Part shown: piece after piece, positions 32,852-40,909 of the stretch
Layout of the letters: each line of letters begins with the position of its first letter
Numbering within the stretch: the first letter of the stretch is position 1
Assembly (NCBI GenBank): GCA_903893625.1
Contig: CAITND010000094.1
Coordinates: 1-42,450 of the forward strand
DNA: 42,450 nt
Reading direction: 5' to 3'
Source: an uncultured Oscillatoriales cyanobacterium
GTDB lineage: Bacteria; Cyanobacteriota; Cyanobacteriia; Cyanobacteriales; Microcoleaceae
Made by a program: the position numbers and the translations under genes
Notes under the pieces: model-generated
What the model was told of the DNA's origin: nothing
The model's database searches: none
The model's input: the letters and a program-made list of their open reading frames with translations, nothing else

Positions 32852-33364
32852 TTACGATTCTAACAAAGTGGATTCTGAGGGTAAAAAATGATCATCTAAG
32901 ACCTGTTCAATAGTAAAAGGAGGGACTTCAGGGAAAATTTCTAAGGGGAATCCCGTTTCATCAGCAGCATTGGCTCTAGCTAAAGTATAACATTCTAAAA
33001 AAATATCTTGAGGATAGGATTTTAAACTCGGACTTTCCTGAATACGTTTATGAATTCCCCAACGACTATTCCGAATTGAACCTCTCCAACTGCCACTCCG
33101 ATGTCCGGGTTGATATTTCCATTTTAATAGATGCAATAATAGAACATTTAGATAGGATTCAATTGCTCGTTTTTCGCTTTTCCCCATTGATTCGATTTCT
33201 TCGATTAAGTTCGGAATATCCAAGTCAGAGAAACGACCTTCTGCCAATAAATAAGCCGTTTCGTTTAACCAGTAGTAATAGTCTTTTTCGTAAAGATTGA
33301 TATTCTTATGATTCGTTAGTTCTGAAAAATTCTCTTGAATTTCGGTAACATCAACGTTAGTCAT
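32852..33364 (-). CDS. DUF29 family protein with an N-terminus taken from a Phd antitoxin gene
   Basis: From about residue 20 on the protein is a standard DUF29 protein (NINLYEKDYYYWLNETAYLLAEGRFSDLDIPNLIEEIESMGKSEKRAIESYL...KYQPGHRSGSWRGSIR), a cyanobacterial family of unknown function. The first 16 residues (MTNVDVTEIQENFSEL) and the leader are instead those of the Phd gene at 33746-34036. Normal DUF29 proteins lack them. The gene therefore now uses a Phd-type promoter, ribosome-binding site (GGGGAGTT before ATG) and start. Translation in frame looks intact. Confidence 0.8.
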   Translation of the reverse strand: MTNVDVTEIQENFSELTNHKNINLYEKDYYYWLNETAYLLAEGRFSDLDIPNLIEEIESMGKSEKRAIESYLNVLLLHLLKWKYQPGHRSGSWRGSIRNSRWGIHKRIQESPSLKSYPQDIFLECYTLARANAADETGFPLEIFPEVPPFTIEQVLDDHFLPSESTLLES

Positions 33365-33480
33365 TTTTAACTCCCCTTGAACCCGATGGAAAACTTAGCC
33401 CAAAATTAATTTTAACTTGACAAATACTTTGGGTGTTAACGGCTAAAATCAAAGCAGTATAGACTCTATAAATTTCCTCA
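33318..33480. repeat. Phd leader/start cassette, copy A (in front of DUF29)
   Basis: From 33318 (AGTTCTGAAAAATTCTC) outward the sequence matches the start codon region and leader of the Phd genes at 33990 and 36448, including TTTTTAACTCCCCTTGAAC and GGAAAACTTAGCC. An approximately 20-bp insertion with ACTTTGGGTG lies in the leader of this copy. It is the recombination product that joined a Phd start to DUF29. Confidence 0.75.
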
Positions 33481-33483
33481 AAG

Positions 33484-33753
33484 TTATAAGTTTCGGTAAA
33501 CTTCATCATCATTCCGTTTTCCCACTTTGAAGATGCGAACCTCACCTTCAATAATCGAGTAGAGAATCCGAAACTCACCTTGATCAACCCGATAACTCCC
33601 AGAATACCCTTGTAACATTTTACAATCTTGGGGGATGGGATTTGATTGTAAAGAAAAAATTTTCTTCACCACCTGCTTAAATTGCTTCGGGGGTAAATCA
33701 TACAAGTCTTTCTCCGCCGATTTAGTCAAGCGGATGGCGTAACGTTCAGTCAT
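33484..33753 (-). CDS. RelE/ParE-family toxin
   Basis: The 89-aa protein shows the RelE/ParE pattern: YAIRLTKSAEKDLYDLPPKQFKQVVKKI, then LQGYSGSYRVDQGEFRILYSIIEGEVRIFKVGKRNDDEVYRN. Family members act as ribosome-dependent mRNA interferases (RelE) or gyrase poisons (ParE); the Arg-rich core and terminal Tyr favour the RelE type. It overlaps the antitoxin gene by eight bases, the usual type II module arrangement. Confidence 0.9.
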   Translation of the reverse strand: MTERYAIRLTKSAEKDLYDLPPKQFKQVVKKIFSLQSNPIPQDCKMLQGYSGSYRVDQGEFRILYSIIEGEVRIFKVGKRNDDEVYRNL

Positions 33754-34036
33754 TGATAATATTTTCTAAAGTTAAATCAGTTCCATGCAAAGCATTGTAA
33801 CCTTGAATGACATCTTCTAAGGTCACTAATTCTTGATCATTTTCTGAATTATTACTACTTTGATCAATATATTTTACAAATTCTAATTTTTGCAATCGCT
33901 TTAATTCCTCATAACTGATTAAAACAGCAACCGCTTGACCATTTTGCTCAATCACAACTTTTTCGCCCTGCTGTTCAACACGACTCAAAAGTTCTGAAAA
34001 ATTCTCTTGAATTTCTGTAACATCAATATTAGTCAT
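33746..34036 (-). CDS. Phd/YefM-family antitoxin
   Basis: The 96-aa protein begins MTNIDVTEIQENFSELLSRVEQQGEKVVIEQNGQAVAVLISYEELKRL, the Phd/YefM DNA-binding N-terminus. The C-terminal tail, which neutralises the toxin, ends YNALHGTDLTLENIIND. The gene precedes and overlaps relE. Strong GGGGAGTT ribosome-binding site. It is divergent from a broken copy of mnmG, which shares its leader. Confidence 0.92.
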   Translation of the reverse strand: MTNIDVTEIQENFSELLSRVEQQGEKVVIEQNGQAVAVLISYEELKRLQKLEFVKYIDQSSNNSENDQELVTLEDVIQGYNALHGTDLTLENIIND

Positions 34037-34294
34037 TTTTAACTCCCCTTGAACACGATGGAAAACTTAGCCTAAGATGATATTAATTTTAACCGCTAAA
34101 ATCAAAAAATAAGTCTATAAAACCTTAACCTAACCCATGACCCTAACATCCTCAGTAGAATTTTTAGATGAATTTGACATTATTGTGGTCGGGGCCGGAC
34201 ATTCGGGCTGTGAGGCGGCGCTGGCTGCGGCCCGGTTGGGAAGCCGTACCCTACTCTTAACCCTCAACCTGGATAAAATCGCTTGGCAACCCTG
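33749..34294. repeat. Direct repeat, left copy (phd + mnmG 5' end)
   Basis: This 546-bp block holds the phd coding region, its leader and the first 158 bp of mnmG. It recurs at 36309-36752, with an offset of exactly 2458 bp across the start regions, apart from a 102-bp deletion in phd. In the mnmG part only about six of 158 positions differ, so the duplication is recent. Confidence 0.85.
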
Positions 34295-34295
34295 A
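34137..34295 (+). pseudogene. mnmG: Truncated 5' copy of mnmG
   Basis: The frame from ATG 34137 reads [35 protein letters not shown] and stops after KIAWQP, where the intact gene continues with CNPAVGG. The stop (TGA at 34293) arises exactly at the junction with a foreign piece. It encodes only the first 52 residues, including the FAD-binding GxGxxG, and is surely non-functional. The intact gene is at 36595. Confidence 0.92.
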
Positions 34296-34338
34296 CTTCA
34301 CCTGCTAATAGTTCAACTTTGCGATCGCACAAAATCAC
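34296..34338. pseudogene. Uma2 gene scrap fused to the mnmG fragment
   Basis: About 40 bp, including CTAATAGTTCAACTTTGCGA and TCGCACAAAATC, match the Uma2 genes (compare 32725-32768). The match begins right at the end of the mnmG fragment, so the junction joins mnmG and uma2 sequences. It marks one end of the ATPase-TOPRIM cassette. Confidence 0.75.
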
Positions 34339-34359
34339 AATTAAAAGAGAAATATTGCT

Positions 34360-34950
34360 TTATTTTACTTCATCTATCCAGTCTTTAATTCGCTGTTCTA
34401 AATTCAACAAATCTTCTGGACAAAGTTGTCGTAGTCGTTTATAGTTTCCAGCAGCTTTTTCAGCCATAATTTTTCGACCCTCTCCTGGAGTTTCTAACAA
34501 ATTTTGTTGTTTAGCTAAGGGGATAAAATATCGTTCTTTTGGATGTTCTTCTTGACGGACTTCTTGCCATTTCCATTCCGATGATAAATCATATCCAGCT
34601 AACACCCATACCTCTATTTCCTGCCAAGCATTTTCCGCTAAAAGCAAACTCTGACGAGATGTTAAAATTTTTGCAGCTTCTTGTTCTAGTTTGTTTAACG
34701 CTTGTTTTCGTCCCTCTTTTCCATCACGGTCAACACATAATATAAATAAATCAGCTTTTCCGCGATACTGTTCAATAATAGCTAATATATTTTCAAGTTT
34801 TAAAGCTTCATTAACTCCACCTAATAGGGGATCTTGACAAACTTGAACCTGAGCTTTTGTTTTCCCTAAGTTTGACATCATTGCTTTAATAATGGGTTTA
34901 AGCATATATTGATCTTTACGGAAGTCTTCAGGAATAACTAAAACTTTCAT
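34360..34950 (-). CDS. TOPRIM-like protein paired with an AAA ATPase
   Basis: The 196-aa protein starts KVLVIPEDFRKDQYMLKPII and contains FILCVDRDGKEGR. The early acidic residue (PED) followed by a hydrophobic strand and DxD is the arrangement of TOPRIM domains, used by OLD-type nucleases for metal-dependent DNA cleavage. Its remaining regions (AENAWQEIEVWVLAGYDL, EHPKERYFIPLA) look like a conserved family often found beside an ATPase, which I cannot name with certainty. It is separated from the ATPase stop by three bases, so the two are one operon. A split OLD- or PARIS-like defence pair is the best guess. Confidence 0.6.
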   Translation of the reverse strand: MKVLVIPEDFRKDQYMLKPIIKAMMSNLGKTKAQVQVCQDPLLGGVNEALKLENILAIIEQYRGKADLFILCVDRDGKEGRKQALNKLEQEAAKILTSRQSLLLAENAWQEIEVWVLAGYDLSSEWKWQEVRQEEHPKERYFIPLAKQQNLLETPGEGRKIMAEKAAGNYKRLRQLCPEDLLNLEQRIKDWIDEVK

Positions 34951-34953
34951 AAA

Positions 34954-36282
34954 TTATTCCTCCTCCTGAGAAAATTCCATAATATTTTCTAACCATCCTG
35001 ACTCATGGAGACGGGCTAAACTTTGTTCTTTAATTAAAGTTTCTGTTTCTGGGGAGATATCAAAAATTCTTTTAATTTTGGCATCGGGTTGATTTTCTAA
35101 GCGATAAGTTAAAGACGTATTTTGTAAGGTCTCATAACTTAATAATCTTAGTAGTTGCGAGGAATGGGTTGTGGCAATAATTTGCAAGTTAGTTTGTTTA
35201 ACACGGGTTTCAAGTAATTCTATGAGAAGATGTAAACGGGTGGGATGAAGACCGTTATCTAATTCTTCCAAAAAATAACAACTAAAATTAGGTAAATCAT
35301 CAGATTCATTAAATAACGCTGCAATGATAGCTAAAAATCTTAAAGTTCCATCTGATGCACTAATAATCGGGATTTTTTGCCCATTCGCTTCTATTAATAC
35401 CAGTAAGATTTTACCCGTTATATCTGTAACAAATTCTAAATCCGTCGCATCCATTGGCGTTAATGCTTTTAACCATTCTAATACAGCAATTTTACGGTTT
35501 TGATTTTCACAAATTGCTTGTAATACTGAGGATAAGTTTTCTCCGCGATCTCCTAAAATATTTTGACCCGGGTTAGAGGGTCTTCGCATCGCATCAGGAA
35601 CTAAATCTAAGAATTTTAAACTACTTAATTCGTTGAAAGTATCATCAATACTCCAACCAATTTTATCTTTATCTATTATGTCATTCTTTTTTAAAATATT
35701 GTTTAGTGAGTTACTATCAGTAAAGGATTTATTGTTATTTTTTGAAAATTCTATTTCTTTTATATCTTCTGACTCAGAAAATACATAAAGTAACATTTTT
35801 GCAGAATTATTAGGTGATTCATTGACCTTAAAGATCAGATTTTTTTCCTTTGAACGTCCTAAATTATATAAACTTTCCTCTATAACTTTAGGCTGTTTCT
35901 CATTAATTCCTGGATTAATCTCTATACGATAGATTAATTCATATTCACCCACTCTTACCCTTGGCTTTAAGTAATCTTCTTTTTCATCTATTATAGGCAA
36001 ACTAAAAGTGACTTCTATAGCAAAAGTTGGAGAATTTTGAAATGTAATATTTTGTTTTCCTCCTCTAATACCTTCCCATTCTAAAAAACCTCCTTGTCCC
36101 CACTTTTCCCCTAATATTTCAGCTAAATTGTAACCTCGACTAATTCCATGTAAAAAACGTAAAGCGTCACCGATATTACTTTTACCTGTAGCATTAGTAC
36201 CCACTAAAATTGTAAAATCACCCAAGGTTAATTCGGCTTCTTTAAAATTTTTAAATCGTTCTAAACGTATTTTTTTTAGCAT
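34954..36282 (-). CDS. ABC-type/OLD-like AAA ATPase
   Basis: The ~442-aa protein (ATG 36282; a TTG at 36294 is less likely) is a RecF/OLD-type ATPase: MLKKIRLERFKNFKEAELTLGDFTILVGTNATGKS with Walker A GTNATGKS, signature SASDGTLRFLAI, Walker B YFLEELDNGLHP and switch IATTHSSQLL. No nuclease domain is fused, so catalysis is presumably supplied by the adjacent TOPRIM protein. The gene follows a shortened Phd gene by 23 bp in the same direction, which may put the pair under Phd autoregulation. Confidence 0.88.
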   Translation of the reverse strand: MLKKIRLERFKNFKEAELTLGDFTILVGTNATGKSNIGDALRFLHGISRGYNLAEILGEKWGQGGFLEWEGIRGGKQNITFQNSPTFAIEVTFSLPIIDEKEDYLKPRVRVGEYELIYRIEINPGINEKQPKVIEESLYNLGRSKEKNLIFKVNESPNNSAKMLLYVFSESEDIKEIEFSKNNNKSFTDSNSLNNILKKNDIIDKDKIGWSIDDTFNELSSLKFLDLVPDAMRRPSNPGQNILGDRGENLSSVLQAICENQNRKIAVLEWLKALTPMDATDLEFVTDITGKILLVLIEANGQKIPIISASDGTLRFLAIIAALFNESDDLPNFSCYFLEELDNGLHPTRLHLLIELLETRVKQTNLQIIATTHSSQLLRLLSYETLQNTSLTYRLENQPDAKIKRIFDISPETETLIKEQSLARLHESGWLENIMEFSQEEE

Positions 36283-36305
36283 ATAGCAAATCAATTTTAT
36301 ATTTA

Positions 36306-36494
36306 TTAATTATTGGTAATACTTTCTAAAGTAAAATTAGTTCCATACAGCACATTATAACCTTTAATGACATCTTCTAATGTAACTAATTCTTGATCGT
36401 TTTGCTCAATCACAACTTTCTCACCCATCTGTTCAACACGACTCAAAAGTTCTGAAAAATTCCCTTGAATTTCGGTAACATCAACATTAGTCAT
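36306..36494 (-). CDS. Phd antitoxin with internal deletion, no toxin partner
   Basis: The 62-aa product keeps the Phd DNA-binding start (MTNVDVTEIQGNFSELLSRVEQMGEKVVIEQN) and joins it directly to the tail DQELVTLEDVIKGYNVLYG. Compared with the full antitoxin, 34 codons (102 bp) are missing in frame. Short direct repeats (GATCATTTT and GACCATTTT on the plus strand) flank the lost segment in the intact copy. No RelE follows; instead the ATPase and TOPRIM genes do. It may still bind DNA and regulate them. Confidence 0.75.
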   Translation of the reverse strand: MTNVDVTEIQGNFSELLSRVEQMGEKVVIEQNDQELVTLEDVIKGYNVLYGTNFTLESITNN

Positions 36495-36752
36495 TTTTAA
36501 CTCCCCTTGAACTTTATGAAAACCTTAGCCTAAGATGATATCAATTTTAACCGCTAAAATCAAGAAATAAGTCTATAAAACCTTAACCTAACCCATGACC
36601 CTAACACCCTCAGTAGAATTTTTAGATGAATTTGACATTATTGTGGTCGGGGCCGGACATTCGGGCTGTGAGGCGGCACTGGCTGCGGCCCGGTTGGGAT
36701 GTCGTACCCTGCTCTTAACCCTCAACCTGGATAAAATCGCTTGGCAACCCTG
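36309..36752. repeat. Direct repeat, right copy (deleted phd + mnmG 5' end)
   Basis: This copy matches 33749-34294 apart from the 102-bp deletion and scattered substitutions. It continues into the intact mnmG. Recombination with the left copy would excise 34295-36752 and restore a simple phd-relE/mnmG divergent arrangement. Confidence 0.85.
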
Positions 36753-38511
36753 TAACCCGGCTGTTGGAGGCCCTGCTAAGTCCCAACTCGTCCATGAAGT
36801 CGATGCTTTGGGGGGAGAAATTGGCAAAATGGCCGACCGCACCTATTTACAAAAACGGGTGCTGAATATTTCTCGTGGCCCGGCGGTGTGGGCTTTACGC
36901 GCCCAAACGGATAAACGGGAATACGCCGCCGTGATGAAAAATATTGTGGAAAATCAGGATAATCTTACCGTCCGAGAAGGGATGGTCACGGATTTAATTT
37001 TAGGTAAAAATCAAGAAATTATTGGGGTAGAAACTTATTTTGGAGTTGCTTTTAAATGTCAAGCGGTAATATTAACAACGGGTACATTTTTAGGCGGTAT
37101 TATTTGGGTTGGTAATAAATCAATGGCTGCTGGACGGGCGGGAGAATTTGCCGCCGTTGGGTTAACAGAAACCCTCAACCGTTTAGGCTTTGAAACCGGA
37201 CGATTAAAAACCGGAACTCCGGCGCGAGTTGATAAACGTTCTGTGGATTATTCTAAATTAGAACCGCAACCAGGAGATACAGAAGTTCGGTGGTTTAGTT
37301 TTGACCCAGAAGTACAAATTGAACGAGAACAAATGTGTTGTCATTTGACTCGAACTACGGCCGAAACTCATCGAATTATTCGGGAAAATTTGCATTTATC
37401 TCCGGTTTATGGCGGTTGGGTAGATGCGAAGGGCCCCCGTTATTGTCCAAGTATTGAAGATAAAATTGTTCGATTTGCGGATAAAGAAAGTCATCAAATT
37501 TTTATTGAGCCAGAAGGTCGAGATATTCCTGAGTTGTATATTCAAGGATTTTCGACGGGTTTCCCTGAAACTTTGCAATTGCAAATGTTAAGAAGTCTTC
37601 CGGGGTTAGAAAATTGTGCCATGTTGCGTCCGGCCTATGCGGTGGAATACGATTATTTACCCGCAACTCAATGTTATCCAACGTTGATGACGAAGAAAGT
37701 TGAGGGGCTATTTTGTGCAGGACAAATTAATGGCACAACCGGATATGAAGAAGCCGCAGCCCAGGGTTTGGTGGCGGGAATTAATGCGGTGAGATTTGTT
37801 AAACATCAACAGATGATTGTGTTTTCCCGTGAACAAAGTTATATTGGAACTTTGATTGATGATTTGTGTACAAAAGACCTCCGGGAACCCTATCGGGTGT
37901 TAACCAGTCGGTCGGAATATCGGTTATTATTACGGTCTGATAATGCCGATGAACGATTAACACCATTGGGTCGAGAAATTGGGTTAATTGATGATCGTCG
38001 CTGGGCGTTATTTGAACGGAAACAAGGGAATATTATTGCTGAAAAAGAACGATTATATGCTACTCGAATTAAAGAAAATGATCCCGTAGGAATTGCCATT
38101 GTTAATGATACCCAACAAAAAATCAAAGGGTCAATTACCTTAGCTGATTTGTTGCGCCGTCCTGGGTTCCATTACGTTAATTTAGAACGATATAATTTAG
38201 GTAATTCCAAGCTGAATCAAGTGGAAAAAGAAGGGGCAGAAATTGAGATTAAATATTCGGGATATCTGCAACGGCAACAAAACCAAATTGACCAAGTTAG
38301 TCGCCAATCTAATCGAGCATTATCGGAAGATTTGAATTATCTCAAAATCGAAACTTTGTCAATGGAAGCGAGAGAAAAGTTAATGAAGGTTAAACCTTTA
38401 ACCATTGGTCAAGCGTCGAGAATTGGGGGAGTAAATCCGTCAGATATTAATGCGTTGTTGATTTATTTGGAAGTCATAAATCGTCAACAACCTGTTAGTC
38501 TCAATTCCTAA
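36595..38511 (+). CDS. mnmG: tRNA uridine 5-carboxymethylaminomethyl modification enzyme
   Basis: MnmG (GidA) with MnmE modifies U34 of several tRNAs. The 638-aa product has the FAD-binding [21 protein letters not shown], the [22 protein letters not shown] motif with the catalytic-region cysteine, the second motif [17 protein letters not shown] and the C-terminal GidA-associated domain. Length is normal. The gene shares a divergent intergenic region with a phd gene. It is intact, unlike the 5' fragment at 34137. Confidence 0.96.
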   Translation: MTLTPSVEFLDEFDIIVVGAGHSGCEAALAAARLGCRTLLLTLNLDKIAWQPCNPAVGGPAKSQLVHEVDALGGEIGKMADRTYLQKRVLNISRGPAVWALRAQTDKREYAAVMKNIVENQDNLTVREGMVTDLILGKNQEIIGVETYFGVAFKCQAVILTTGTFLGGIIWVGNKSMAAGRAGEFAAVGLTETLNRLGFETGRLKTGTPARVDKRSVDYSKLEPQPGDTEVRWFSFDPEVQIEREQMCCHLTRTTAETHRIIRENLHLSPVYGGWVDAKGPRYCPSIEDKIVRFADKESHQIFIEPEGRDIPELYIQGFSTGFPETLQLQMLRSLPGLENCAMLRPAYAVEYDYLPATQCYPTLMTKKVEGLFCAGQINGTTGYEEAAAQGLVAGINAVRFVKHQQMIVFSREQSYIGTLIDDLCTKDLREPYRVLTSRSEYRLLLRSDNADERLTPLGREIGLIDDRRWALFERKQGNIIAEKERLYATRIKENDPVGIAIVNDTQQKIKGSITLADLLRRPGFHYVNLERYNLGNSKLNQVEKEGAEIEIKYSGYLQRQQNQIDQVSRQSNRALSEDLNYLKIETLSMEAREKLMKVKPLTIGQASRIGGVNPSDINALLIYLEVINRQQPVSLNS

Positions 38512-38530
38512 TATTAATTTATTTTTTGTG

Positions 38531-38564
38531 TGTTGGGTTGAGTGTTTGATCGCTTAACCCAACA
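38531..38564. terminator. Hairpin between convergent mnmG and restriction gene
   Basis: TGTTGGGTTGAG (38531-38542) pairs with CTTAACCCAACA (38553-38564), 11 of 12 positions. It lies in the 73-bp gap between two convergent genes and is well placed for a bidirectional stop. Confidence 0.65.
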
Positions 38565-38584
38565 TAGGATTACCGATCAGCTAG

Positions 38585-39562
38585 TTATTCATCAATAAGC
38601 CACCCACGCTCTATACCTTGTTCAATTCCACCAGTCCAGTCTCTTATTAGATGGGTGCGTATTTTATTAAATAGATGTTGAACAACAGTTGGGTTGATAG
38701 GATTTTTTATATATGTTTCTTCATATCTAAATTCTCGATCAGTATTTTTTTGTTGACGGAGTACATAAATTTGATCCACTTTATATTTACGAAGATTAAC
38801 ATCACGGGTTAGTTTAATCCATTCCATCAGAACCATATACAAACTATTAGGATTTCTGGCTTTTAAATCCTCTGCTGCTCTGGATGAACCTTCAAGCATC
38901 GCTTTATCAAGATAGGTTTTACATTCAATCACAACCACTGGAATATCAAAAAGATGTGTCTCTGCATTACCTGTAACTGTAACTTCTGAATAGCTTTCTG
39001 GTTCTTCTTGAACAATTGCCACCAATTCACCAGAGGTTTCATCTTGTTCTGGTGGGGTTGCTGCTTCAAAAGATGCTTGAATTGTTGCTCCAATCACAAA
39101 ATCATGATCTTTCTTCTCAATGCGTGCGTAAGGTCGCTTTAACATCTCCGAGTATTTAGGAGGAGCAAAGAAAATATCTTTGAAAGTATGAGATTTTCCA
39201 ATCAAAGCATTTGAGCCAAAATCTCTGGCTAAGTCTTTAAATAAATAGTAAACAAACTCCTCTAATACTGTAGAGTGAAGATTAGATCGAGAATCAAATT
39301 TTTCAGCATAATGTTGCTGGTCTAAAAAATCTTTATAATCTGAGAGAAGTTCTACCCTTTTAACAATAATTTCATTATCCTCGTCCTTTAGTATTGAGGT
39401 TGGCCCAATCAATTCGAGATTGGCTGAGTGCCATTGATCATACTTAGTTCTAATCTCCTTGAGAAATTTTTTACTCTCAACATCGTTGTATTTTTTACGA
39501 TTATTTTCTTTTTGTTCAAGATTGGAACCATGAACTAAAGGGTTTCTATCACTTGTGGGCAT
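38585..39562 (-). CDS. Bpu10I-family type II restriction endonuclease
   Basis: The 325-aa protein fits the Bpu10I family: IEKKDHDFVIGATI...FDIPVVVIECKTYLDKAMLEGSSRAAEDLKARNPNSLYMVLMEWIKL. IECKTYLDK gives the E-x-K of a PD-(D/E)xK active site, with the acidic DHD upstream. Bpu10I itself has two subunits and cuts an asymmetric site; only one endonuclease gene is present here, so a symmetric site as with DdeI is possible (inference). The start overlaps the methyltransferase gene by 28 bases. Confidence 0.82.
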   Translation of the reverse strand: MPTSDRNPLVHGSNLEQKENNRKKYNDVESKKFLKEIRTKYDQWHSANLELIGPTSILKDEDNEIIVKRVELLSDYKDFLDQQHYAEKFDSRSNLHSTVLEEFVYYLFKDLARDFGSNALIGKSHTFKDIFFAPPKYSEMLKRPYARIEKKDHDFVIGATIQASFEAATPPEQDETSGELVAIVQEEPESYSEVTVTGNAETHLFDIPVVVIECKTYLDKAMLEGSSRAAEDLKARNPNSLYMVLMEWIKLTRDVNLRKYKVDQIYVLRQQKNTDREFRYEETYIKNPINPTVVQHLFNKIRTHLIRDWTGGIEQGIERGWLIDE

Positions 39563-40776
39563 AGCTCTAATTTTTCTTTAAGATGCAGTGCAATTGCTTT
39601 AGCCAGTAACGGAGGAACAGCATTACCAATCTGATTATACTGACAAAGGAACTTTTCATCAAATCTTTGCTCACGGTGTAATAACTTGTGAGATACAACC
39701 GTCTTTTTTCCTAAAAAACGATAGGTATCAGGAAAAGATTGAATCCGCGCTCCTTCCCGTGCTGTTAAATTTCGGTGTTGGAAAGGGTGAATAAAATTAG
39801 CATAGAATGAAGCAGTTATTGTATGAGATGGTTTATACGGATACAAACGGCGATTATTTTGGTCATAACTTTTTCCCGATAACTCACCATTTCCGCTTCG
39901 ACGCCTTGCCCCATATTCTTTAGATACATCAGCACTTGATTCACCCCATTTAATTTGTTTAAAGCGTTCTACAAGTCTTTGAGAGTGATCCATTGCCACA
40001 TGATTGTAGAGAGTTTGACTACCCTTTCTTATCCAGTCCTGATAGTCATTTTGCGCTTCTAAAATATAAGGCTGTTCCTCCTGACCTTCACGGGCATTCA
40101 CAGGTGGTAAATCTGATATAGCATCCCATAGAGTGAAAGCAGGAAATAACTGCTCATGGTCTAATATGGATAATTGAAAATGATTAAAATTTAATAAGCC
40201 TAAAGAATAGCGTTTAGGAGGAGACCCAATTTTTTGCCCGGTATTATTTCCAACAATAAAAACACGCTCTCTTATTTGAGGAACACCATATCCAGCCGCA
40301 TTTAATAACCAAACTTCAACAAAATACCCCAATTCTTCAAAAGTATTTTTTATAATATCTATAACCTTTATTCCATCAACATTTTTCCGTGAGAGTAAGC
40401 CTTTAACATTTTCCATGACAAAAGCTTTAGGTTGCAGAAAACTAATCCATTGAGCGAAGTTAATAAATAAAGTATTTCTAGGGTCTTTAGGATCTTTTTT
40501 TGCTGGCCCAGCAATGCTAAAACCCTGACATGGAGGCCCACCAATAATAATATCAGGTTTAAAGATACAAATTTCTTTAACCTGACTTTCGGTGTTAAAA
40601 TCACGAATATCATACTGAATAACAGTCATATCAGGATGATTATAACGGAGTGTGTCACAAGCCCAAGCATCAATTTCCACTGATAACGGAATAGAGAAAC
40701 CTGCCATTTTGAACCCTAAACCAAACCCACCTGCACCAGCAAACAGATCAACAGCAATAGGTTGTGCTAATGTCAT
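39535..40776 (-). CDS. DNA (cytosine-5) methyltransferase
   Basis: The 413-aa C5 methyltransferase has motif I DLFAGAGGFGLGF, motif IV GGPPCQGFSIAGP with the catalytic cysteine, motif VI ENVKG, motif VIII RRLYPYKPSHTITAS and motif X QIGNAVPPLLAKAIA. A variable target-recognition region lies between VIII and IX. It is upstream of, and overlaps, the Bpu10I-like endonuclease, so the two form a type II restriction-modification system and the methyltransferase protects the host genome. Confidence 0.95.
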   Translation of the reverse strand: MTLAQPIAVDLFAGAGGFGLGFKMAGFSIPLSVEIDAWACDTLRYNHPDMTVIQYDIRDFNTESQVKEICIFKPDIIIGGPPCQGFSIAGPAKKDPKDPRNTLFINFAQWISFLQPKAFVMENVKGLLSRKNVDGIKVIDIIKNTFEELGYFVEVWLLNAAGYGVPQIRERVFIVGNNTGQKIGSPPKRYSLGLLNFNHFQLSILDHEQLFPAFTLWDAISDLPPVNAREGQEEQPYILEAQNDYQDWIRKGSQTLYNHVAMDHSQRLVERFKQIKWGESSADVSKEYGARRRSGNGELSGKSYDQNNRRLYPYKPSHTITASFYANFIHPFQHRNLTAREGARIQSFPDTYRFLGKKTVVSHKLLHREQRFDEKFLCQYNQIGNAVPPLLAKAIALHLKEKLELCPQVIETL

Positions 40777-40835
40777 AGACTTTTACTATTACTTGTATAA
40801 TTTTAAATTTTAATAATACTTTATTAATTCCCATT

Positions 40836-40866
40836 AAAAACCCCACCTGACGAATCAGGCAGGGTC
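40836..40866 (-). terminator. Intrinsic terminator of psbDC
   Basis: On the minus strand, a stem with a central TCGT-containing loop (core CCTGA/TCAGG, with outer CCC/GGG pairs) is followed by a T5 run. It lies 44 bp after the psbC stop. Together with the T tract it fits a rho-independent terminator. Confidence 0.75.
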
Positions 40867-40909
40867 TTTAATTAACAATCTAAGCTGTAATCAGAGCCAA
40901 AGTTAAACC

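Noticed and set aside
33357-33587. 76-aa minus-strand frame between DUF29 and relE
   Set aside because: It overlaps the end of relE in another frame and contains the duplicated leader DNA; the peptide resembles no family.
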